A DNA stretch of 64,000 nucleotides from Clonostachys chloroleuca. Its lineage: Eukaryota; Ascomycota; Sordariomycetes; Hypocreales; Bionectriaceae. Below are positions 56,823-64,000 of this stretch, one piece after another. Both the position numbers and the translations under genes were made by a program. Each line of letters begins with the position of its first letter. The stretch's first letter is position 1. Location of the stretch: NCBI GenBank assembly GCA_037952775.1, contig JBANAY010000003.1:19344001-19408000 (forward strand), in the 5' to 3' direction. The notes beneath the pieces were generated by a model. It had not been told where the DNA came from. It did no database searches and was given only the letters and a program-made list of their open reading frames with translations.

Positions 56823-57605
56823 ATGCGCATTACACAAGCCGCGCAGATCCTCCTGGGTCTCCCCTTACTATGTGTCGCGGCTCCGGCCCCTGCCAGCGGC
56901 AGGTACTTCGAGGAAATCCTATGCCGAGTTGATACAGACTGCCAGTACAAGATGGTCTGCACCATCATCTGGCCCGCAATTGGCATGGGTACATGCATGA
57001 CCAAGAGGGAGAAGCAGGGCTTCGAGGACATCAAACGCCTGATCGAAGCCGGCGTGCCGGCACTGAGTCCAGTCCCCCTTGCTCCCACGGCTCCTGCTGC
57101 TGCTGCTGCTCCTGCTGCTGCCCCTGCGGCTGTTCCTCCTGCTGCCCCTGCTGTTGATCCTGCTGCCCTTGCCGCCCTTGTTTCTCAAACAATGGAGCAG
57201 CAAATGCCAAAGAAAGCCAAGAAGGACAGAAAAAAGAAGGGCAAGGGCCAGGACAAGATGACAGAGAAAAAGTATAAGGAACATATAGAGAAGGAGAACA
57301 ATGAGATGAAGAAGATGAAGGAACAGGCAAAGAAGCTTGACGAAGAGGCAAAGAAGAGAAAGGAAGAGGAAGAAGAAGAAGAAAAGAGGGAGGAAGAGCA
57401 AAAGCAGCTAGAAGAAGAGGAAGAGGAATTAAAGGCGGAGCAAGAGAGGAGAAAGGAAGAGAAAGAGCAGATAGACGCAGAGGACGAGCAGTTGACTAAA
57501 GAGCAAGAGAAGAGGAGGGATAAGGAAGAGAAAGAGAAGTACGAGCGAAAGAAGGGCAAGGGGAAGAAGAAGAAGGGCAAGGGAAAGAAAAGCCTCAACA
57601 ATTAA
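56823..57605 (+). CDS. Secreted four-cysteine protein with Ala/Pro linker and Lys/Glu tail
   Basis: A single exon encodes 260 residues. Residues 1-20 are a signal peptide ending CVAA. The mature N-terminus has only four cysteines (34, 40, 46, 58), including CRVDTDC, in a pattern reminiscent of small disulfide-bonded secreted modules. Residues 79-120 are an Ala/Pro/Val spacer (runs of PAAAAAPAAAP). Residues 129-260 are almost entirely Lys, Glu, Arg, Asp, Gln and Met, with predicted long charged helix: LDEEAKKRKEEEEEEE, EQKQLEEEEEELK and a GKGKKKKGKGKK end. No known family is recognised. Possible roles are wall, matrix or polyanion binding, or a secreted effector. All are inference. Lys-rich motifs could also suit processing proteases. 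Confidence 0.75.
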   Translation: MRITQAAQILLGLPLLCVAAPAPASGRYFEEILCRVDTDCQYKMVCTIIWPAIGMGTCMTKREKQGFEDIKRLIEAGVPALSPVPLAPTAPAAAAAPAAAPAAVPPAAPAVDPAALAALVSQTMEQQMPKKAKKDRKKKGKGQDKMTEKKYKEHIEKENNEMKKMKEQAKKLDEEAKKRKEEEEEEEKREEEQKQLEEEEEELKAEQERRKEEKEQIDAEDEQLTKEQEKRRDKEEKEKYERKKGKGKKKKGKGKKSLNN

Positions 57606-58053
57606 GTGAGAGAAAGGCAATACGCAAACAGTAAGTCATTCTGGTCAAACATCCACCTTTTATTCCTAATTCAGCTAACAAGGCTTTGAAGTCAATATCA
57701 GCACCAATGGCTCAGCGAGCCATATATCAGCTGTTTATATTAATCGCGAGCTTGCCTACTTTCTTTATTTTCTGCCAGTGGAACTGAGCACGATTGAAAA
57801 AAAATAGTGAGATCAGAGGGGTGGTTACATCCCAAAGGGAATCTTCGAGCTTTGAGATTTCAATTTTACGTTTATATCTTGGTGGTGAATGTATTTTATA
57901 CAAGCAAAGTCCCATGATCCTTGTGGGGAAAACCAGCAAAGTAAGAAGAAAAAAATATTCTAGGGTTTGGTTAGAGCTTCAGTTATATTCCAATTCGACA
58001 CAATCTATATAAACCAGAGTTAAAAAAATCGTCCTTTCTCAGAAATTGCCACT
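57606..58053. other. Convergent intergenic region
   Basis: AT-rich 3' flanks of the secreted protein and monooxygenase genes. Nothing else seen. Confidence 0.6.
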
Positions 58054-59717
58054 CTAAAGACTCTCACCCTTATCCCGAACTGCATACCCCTTTCGAGGCA
58101 GAATCTTCTCCTCTAGTTCTACGAGAGTCTTGGGTAAGTTCAACCCAACCCCAAAGAAGACAAAGATAGCCCACTTCCACCGAAATGGGTTGAATGCCAC
58201 GCAAAATGTGAACCACCAAACCAGCTCAAGGTAGGTGAAGAAGTCAAAGGCTCCTGTTGGGCTGCTTCGCTTCAATAATGTTGTAAGGTCGATCCATCGC
58301 TGCATCCAGAAAGGCGAGGGCCGTGTGAGCGGATCTGTGAGAAACATGAGGAGAATCCGAGTGTATATCCCAATGTGCCAGTTGCCCACAGACCCGATGG
58401 CGGCCACGTAGGTACAGTTGATAGCAGAGATGGAAGGATGGGCTGGGGGGAATGTTTGGAGATACCAGTTCGGGGGTCCGTAAGGCTCCTTGAAGCTGTC
58501 CTCGGGCAGAAAAGACAATGATGGTCGTTTGAATCCGGTCGCCATAACGATAATGTCAGCATCGATGACTTCCTCGTGTCCCGGGCCTCCTTGAGGCACA
58601 CCTTTGGCCCTACGGTTGACAATGACACCGCGGTCACAGAAGCCGTCGATGTCACCACGAACCCATTCTGCTTGCCCTTTACGAACTTTATCCATGACGT
58701 CAGAATTCACCATCGGGGTGTCCATATACAGACCCTTTTCAGACGGCGCTATATCTTCCAAGTCTCGGTAGAATAACTTTCTAAGAAGAAATTCTGGGAT
58801 GAAGGAAAAGCTCGTTTCTTGACCGAAGATATTGAAACTCAGAAGGACATCAACGAGTATGTTCCGAGGAATAATCCACTTGTCTGAGCGCGATAGGATG
58901 GAGATCTTGCCAGCTTTTGCAGACGCAGCAAATTCGAGTGCCTCAACTGCTGAGGCACCACCTCCGATAATGGCCAACTTCTTACCCTTGGCCTTTTCCC
59001 TATGGCTGCAAGGTGTTATAACAAAGGTTCAAGAATACTGAATGGGTCTGACTGTATCGTTTTCTTACCTAGTGAGGTCGCTTGAATGGTAAATCTCGCC
59101 TTTGAACTGATCAGCTCCAGGGAATGACGGGATCTTGGGCTCGCCACAAGTTCCAATGGCGGGGATAAGACCGTCAAAGCGGCCGTTGGAGGTGTCATTG
59201 ACGATCCATCTGCCACGGTCGTCCTGGTAAACCTTGTTGACCTTGAACTCGAATCTGGTCTTCTTCTCAAGGCCGTAATCTTTCCAGATCTTGCGCACTT
59301 GGCCGAGGATCTGCTGGCGATTTGGGTAGCCGCTCTGCCAAGTGACAGAAGGGTGGAATCGGTACATGATCGAGTGGATCTGCAAACCTGACTCCTGGTT
59401 CACTCTCTGTGCGGAATAATAATCAGAGAGGGAATACAAGAAAACCATACACCTCAACTTACACTCCAGATGCCGCCAACCTGGTCGCTAGGACCCTGTT
59501 CGAAGATGGTGACGTCAAACCCATGGCCAACACAATGGGCAGCTGCCGTGATACCCGTAATGCCAGCCCCAACGATGGCAATCTTTGGCCTTCTGAGCTC
59601 ATTATCTGAACGAGGCGGGTTGGGAGCAACGGTCTTGTGTATGATCCACTGCAGTATCTGATACAGAAAGAGCAGGGGATGGAGGAAAGGGTTCTCGACC
59701 TGAGATCGCGAGGCCAT
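58054..59717 (-). CDS. Flavin-containing monooxygenase (FMO/Baeyer-Villiger-like)
   Basis: Three exons (59463-59717, 59069-59406, 58054-59005) encode 514 residues. An N-terminal hydrophobic stretch (LLFLYQILQWIIH) precedes the FAD-binding VGAGITGI (49-56). The FMO fingerprint region FKGEIYHSSDL lies just before the second intron, and the NADP-binding IIGGGASAVEAL is at about 210-221. DADIIVMATGFKRP is the C-terminal ATG motif. The C-terminus is again hydrophobic (ELVWWFTFCVAFNPF, AIFVFFGVGLNL), so the enzyme may be membrane-attached. It should use NADPH and O2 to oxygenate a small substrate, which is unknown. The fingerprint ends in Leu rather than the usual Trp or Tyr. It is divergent from the NTF2-like gene. 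Confidence 0.9.
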
Positions 59718-60325
59718 CGTGATGATTGCAGCAGTGCTTGGCCCAAGGAGAGAAACTGCACTGAATAGCCAATTTTGATGGGATTGGAAAGAATGGAAGC
59801 TAGCTAGAAGACCAATTGAGGCGGGTAAGGCTTTTTGTCTCTTCGCACACCCCTGCCGAAGATGGATGGTTGTGAGTCGAGCCTCGGACGGCTTATGATT
59901 TCGCGGATAATAGTGACGTCAATAATACTCAATCTTCACATATCATCTCCCATCGTATCAAATATTCACATGCTCGAGCCAATTGAACCCACAGTCAATT
60001 TCTTCATAAGGCCACTCGTTTCCGGACCCATCCGCTATTTACTTGTGATGGAGACCTGTCATGCCAAGCGCGTTCTCGGGTTGATGCTTGTGATCCGCTA
60101 GAGTGAGCGACGTCATCGCCAATCTGCCTCACTGACCAAACTCTACCTCTCTACAATAACTGGGTCTGAAGCTATTCAAATTATACTCGCATTCTGTACC
60201 GCATATTCAGTACAGTGAGCCTACTGCATTCAATCGGGTGAAGAAGAATATTTCTTCATCAATTGATGATCGTGGTCAGGATACTACATCACCCACCCTT
60301 CCCAAACTAATCCGCCAGCAGCATC
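59718..60325. promoter_or_regulatory. Divergent promoter region, monooxygenase and SigF-like gene
   Basis: 608 bp shared by two divergent genes. No specific motif can be asserted. Confidence 0.4.
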
Positions 60326-61140
60326 ATGGAGCATCCAGGTAAGCAAGCAAACATCATCCAGCTAACTACCCAGAAACATCCCAGTCACATCGTGTAAAAA
60401 TTCGTACTAAAATTGATTCCTTCAACAGTGAAAGAGATCGAGGGCGTTATCACCTCCCTCACCAAGGGCAGCCCGCCTGAGCAAGAAGAGACCCTCTACA
60501 ACTATTTCCTATCCAACGCTTCATTCTCCCACCCTTTTTGCTATGTCCCGCCACTCGCTAAGGGCTCGGTTCCCTTCGCCCCGGCCATTGACTCGGCCTG
60601 GCTCATCTTGGGTATATATCGCTGGTACCGCACCCTGAGCCCCAACATCGACATCACTATAGATTCTGCAGGTATGTAATATCTCTTTCGTTCACCGGGG
60701 TCTAGCAAATGTAGAGCCTAACGTTTCGTACCTCACAAGTATTTGACCAGCGATCTGGGATTCTCTACGTCTCCATACGCCAGACTTTTGCTGTGTGGTT
60801 TATTCCCTTCTACAAGGCCCAAGTCAAGCTCGTCTCAGTGCTGCGTCTGACTCAACGCACGTCATGGGCGCCCGAGGAGACCGTCACGAGGAGAGCCCTC
60901 GCCGAGAGCAGGGAGCCCGCGGCTCTTGCCGGTCCCGGCCGCGAAAGAGCCCGTTATTACATCTCTAGCCAGGAGGACCTTTACACCATCAATGACTGCA
61001 TCCGGTTTCTGGTCCCAGGTGTCGGACCGTTGCTATGGTGTCTTTGGCAGCTGTACAGCACGCTGCTCTGCGTTGTAGGGTCTCTAGTCTTCATGCCCCT
61101 CTACCTGGTCTTGAATAAAAGCAAGGTCAAGGCAAGGTAG
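60326..61140 (+). CDS. SigF-like NTF2-like domain protein with C-terminal membrane segment
   Basis: Three exons (60326-60338, 60429-60671, 60740-61140) encode 218 residues. The first coding exon is only 13 nt (MEHP plus one base). Residues 5-150 fit the fungal SigF-like NTF2 family: VKEIEGVITSLTKGSPPEQEETLYNYF, SFSHPFCYVPP, SAWLILGIYRWYRTLSP and VFDQRSGILYVSIRQTFAVWF. A segment resembling a membrane anchor follows (PGVGPLLWCLWQLYSTLLCVVGSLVFMPLY), ending in a Lys/Arg tail that could retain it at the endoplasmic reticulum. Biochemical role unknown. It converges on the CoA-ligase gene. Confidence 0.82.
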
Positions 61141-61390
61141 TATAGCTCTCTTTTCAGTACTACCATTGCTGTTTTTCTTTTTTTCTTCTGTCTCTCTAGA
61201 AAGCACAGAGCATGATGATACGGAACTGAAAGGGATTTCAATAGACTGGAATACAATACTGTCTCTGTTACTGTTTCAGAAAGGAGAACGTAAAAAAAAT
61301 ACAATCCAAGTTAGGCTATGAAATCCAAGGACTATGCTTTCAGTCACAAAATTGCTTGATTGTATGATCAGAACCGCTGGAAAAAAGCCG

Positions 61391-63388
61391 TCAGAGCTTC
61401 GATGGCGCTCCGGTCGGCTCATATACCTGAAACTCAACGCCGGTGACTTGACCTTCTTTCATCACCCGCCGAAGAATCTTTCCACTGGGCGATTTTGGGA
61501 TCTGGTCAACGAACACTATGCCTCCCCTCAGCCTCTTGTACCTCGCCGTATGTGCTTCGACAAGATCGCGCAACCGGTATGCAAGGGCTTTGAGCTCTGA
61601 GTGCGTCTGTGCCTTCACCGCAGCAACAACAAACGCACGCGGCCATTCGGTCGCCCTCTCTGCGTCGTAGACAGCTGCCACTCCGGCATCTGCGACCTCT
61701 TCACTACTACAAATGACGGCCTCAATCTCTGCTGGCGGCACCTGGAACCCACGGACCTTGATAAGTTCCTTGATCCGGTCTGTGAGGCGGATACTCCCAT
61801 CTAGGTTGATGGTGCCGACATCGCCAGTCCGAAGCCAACCGTGTGGTGTCAGAGCTTCAGCTGTGGGCGAGGGGCCGCTGAGCTGTTCCGTTGAAAATAA
61901 CCCCCCGACAGGCATATATGTCATCATCAGGCCGGGTGATCGGGTGAGAACCTCACCAGGCTCCCCTATCTCAGCAGGGACGAGCCCGCGCTCCCCGGGG
62001 ACATGGGTGGCAATCATAACCTCAACCCCCCAGTGCGGCTGGCCACTGTCATCCCGTTGGGCTTGCATGTCTTTCTCATTGAGACCAGGTTGGCATGCCA
62101 CATTACCAGCCTCAGTCAGGCCGTAACCCATACGGATGCGGAACCCGAGTCGAGCGAATACCTGGGCAATGATATCGTGACCCAATGGCGCACCGCCGGT
62201 AACGCCAGCGATAACGCTGGAGAACCGGTTACGTCCACGGCTGTCACGCTTAGCGTAGGGCTCAACGAGGGGTGATTTGGCCAATGCTACTGCTACCGGC
62301 GGTGCTAAAACCAGATAGGTGATCTGGAGACGGGGAATAGCGGCTAGCACAGTCTCGAGCTTGAATGCCGGCAAAGTATACACCGTTGATCCGGTAGGGA
62401 TGGCCAGAAGGAGAAGGTTCAAAAGGCCGTAGACGTGGAAGAAGGGTACAAAGCCCAGCCATCGCTGGCGTTTGCGCAAGTAGAAGTCGGCGTCATGCCA
62501 GAGTGAAGTCACCGAGAAATTCAGCGACTGGTGGGACAACAGCACGCCTTTAGAGCGACCAGATGTCCCAGATGACCATAGGATGAGCGCGGCCCGTGTA
62601 ACCGGGTCGAACCGACCAGGAGTGGAAACATGATGTCGCGAAGCCGTTAGGAGCTTCCTCCAAGAGTTCTTCGTCTCCTTGTCCTTCCCTTTCTCCTTCT
62701 CTTGCTTTTCTGCAATGGGCACTGGAGAAGGATATGTCTCGCTAGCGACATCAACAGTGTATACAGTGACGCTATCAAAGAACAACCTGTCTTTCTGCGA
62801 ACGGATGGCCGCTTGCATGGCAGGTAGACATGTTGTAGACGTGATGATAACCCGAGGCCGGGCTGTTTGCAAGATCCATCCTATTTCTTTGCTTGCCAGG
62901 GCGGGAGAAATCAAGGTAGCGGTGAGGCTGGCCGCCAATGTTCCCAACAGCAAGGATGGAAATGGTAGACAGTTGGGCAGTTGGATAAGAACAACTGGAG
63001 CGACCTCTGGTCGATGACAATTAGGTGAAGGGGGTAGTGATTGAAGATCATGGGGGTCTAAGCCATGAAGCGACTGGAGACTGGAGGCCAGGGATAAGGC
63101 ATCCCGTCTCAATTGGGCCTTGGTGAGAATGTGGCCTGCGGATCCAAAGACTGGTTAGCTCTGCTGGATACAGGCGAGACATGGCATGAAAAGACAGAGA
63201 TGTGACAAACCGTTGGCTTCGTCCACGAAGAGGGGACGGCCATCCTCAACCCGGGGGACGCGTTGTTGGGAAGGAGTAAAGTCACTCTCTTCCTCGAATG
63301 GGTTGCTGAACAACCAGCTAAAAGTGTTGGCCGAAGCAAAAGCAACGGTGGGAGCGCCTCGGCCCGTCCAAGCTGCGGCGCCGCTCAT
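61391..63388 (-). CDS. Peroxisomal acyl/aryl-CoA ligase (4-coumarate-CoA ligase-like)
   Basis: Two exons (63211-63388, 61391-63135) encode 640 residues of the ANL superfamily. The ATP-binding P-loop LWSSGTSGRSKGV lies at about 246-258. FVPFFHVYGLLNLLL, GGAPLGHDI, RMGYGLTEAGN, HGWLRTGDVGTI, DRIKELIKVRGFQVPPAEIE and the catalytic lysine in PSGKILRR (about 611) follow in order. The last three residues are SKL, a peroxisomal targeting signal. It should adenylate a carboxylic acid and join it to CoA inside peroxisomes, for beta-oxidation or a specialised pathway. The substrate is unknown. An insert rich in Lys/Glu (KQEKEKGKDKETK, about 200-215) is unusual. The start at 63388 is the first ATG in frame. 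Confidence 0.92.
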
Positions 63389-64000
63389 CCCCACGCTGGC
63401 TCTGGCTCTGGATTTCTGTCTCTACCACGTTTGTGGTGTTTTGGACTACGGTGTTCTGGACACAGCACACAGAGATCGGCCCATGGGGTTTAGATATGTT
63501 CAGAGGTTGGGCATCTATCTACAGACCAGACAGCGCCAGCCAGTGACTCGTTGAACAGGGACGCGATTCCGAACACCGCCTAAACATATCCTGTTACAGT
63601 TAGTAATGTAATCTTCAGCGCTACGTCGCACTGAAAGGCTGGTGGAAATGCGCGGCAGTTCAGGGTAGTTGGTGGATCGATAGGGGGCGTCACGTGCCAG
63701 CAACAGCTACAGGTAATTTCGCTTCTCATTCGCAAGATCTTCCAAGAACATACATCAAGATCTACTCTACCTCCGCTTCCGTCGAAGGTCCGTTTCATCC
63801 CTTCCAAGCCGATGCAGGGTGGCTGGTTTCGGCACATCCATTCACGTGGCCAGCTCAAGCCGAGGCTTGTCTTGCCTATGATTAACGGAATGTAGGTAGC
63901 TATAGAACAAGCATCAAATACAACAGGTGCAACAGGTGCAACAGGTGCGTATGCAGCCATGCACCAGGCAGATCCAAGACGCATTGTGAAATTACTTTGA
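63389..64000. other. Right-edge intergenic region
   Basis: CoA-ligase promoter. A minus frame of 134 codons (63580-63984) has no motif; part of its start is built from the 9-bp tandem repeat at 63921-63947. Not called as a gene. Confidence 0.5.
63921..63947. repeat. Three copies of a 9-bp tandem repeat
   Basis: CAACAGGTG is repeated three times perfectly, a minisatellite-like short array near the right edge. Confidence 0.9.

Noticed and set aside
56504..56932. 142-codon plus-strand frame upstream of and overlapping the secreted protein gene
   Set aside because: The first 90 codons look mildly protein-like, but it overlaps the better supported gene in another frame and has no motif.
57185..57601. 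138-codon minus-strand Phe/Ser-rich frame
   Set aside because: Antisense shadow of the Lys/Glu tail on a purine tract.

Overview
This window is nuclear DNA of a filamentous ascomycete, most likely a Sordariomycete and possibly Hypocreales. Nearly every gene has short GT-AG introns of about 45-105 nt with CTGAC/CTAAC-like branch sites. The gene content is also typical: a PhiA-type cell wall protein, a SIT siderophore transporter, an RTA1 protein, a LaeA-like methyltransferase, Zn2Cys6 and F-box regulators, a SigF-like NTF2 protein and a Set9-type H4K20 methyltransferase. Most splice sites below were worked out by hand from consensus sites, phase and protein continuity. No bacterial-style operons, CRISPR arrays, rRNA genes or convincing tRNA genes were seen.

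Layout. Positions 1-12 kb hold the 3' tail of a possible gene, a PhiA-like secreted protein (1076-1719, -), a siderophore-type MFS transporter (3064-4911, -), and a seven-exon gene (6675-10003, -) that fuses an adenylation domain directly to a membrane ferric-reductase-like module. They are followed by a decayed or unresolved orphan gene (10376-11304, -). Positions 12.6-14.5 kb carry a membrane RGS protein. Positions 14.5-19.6 kb are gene-poor. Positions 19.6-27.3 kb hold a BTB protein (+), a Zn2Cys6 factor (-), an RTA1 protein (+) and an F-box protein (-). Positions 29.4-38.9 kb form a minus-strand run: an SLC43/FMP42-like MFS transporter, a vacuolar-type M28 aminopeptidase, a diaminopropionate ammonia-lyase-like/M20 peptidase fusion and a coiled-coil protein resembling augmin subunit 3.

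Positions 41.0-47.7 kb carry an LrgB-family membrane protein (+), a Pin1-type prolyl isomerase (-) with extremely small terminal coding exons, and a nine-exon LaeA-like methyltransferase (-). Next comes a gene-poor stretch with a MITE-like element. Positions 50.5-55.5 kb are housekeeping: RPB9 (+), mitochondrial uL14 (-) and SET9 (+). Positions 56.8-63.4 kb hold a secreted four-cysteine protein with a huge Lys/Glu tail (+), a flavin monooxygenase (-), a SigF-like NTF2 protein (+) and a peroxisomal (SKL-ending) acyl/aryl-CoA ligase (-).

Three otherwise convincing genes (RGS, SLC43-like MFS, lyase/M20 fusion) each need a one-base correction to read through, and the orphan gene at 10-11 kb needs another. 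Assembly indels are the simplest explanation, but real decay is possible. The most novel candidates are the carrier-less adenylation/ferric-reductase fusion beside a siderophore transporter, the lyase/M20 fusion, the secreted Lys/Glu-tailed protein, and an RPB9 intron whose retention would create a different zinc-ribbon tail.
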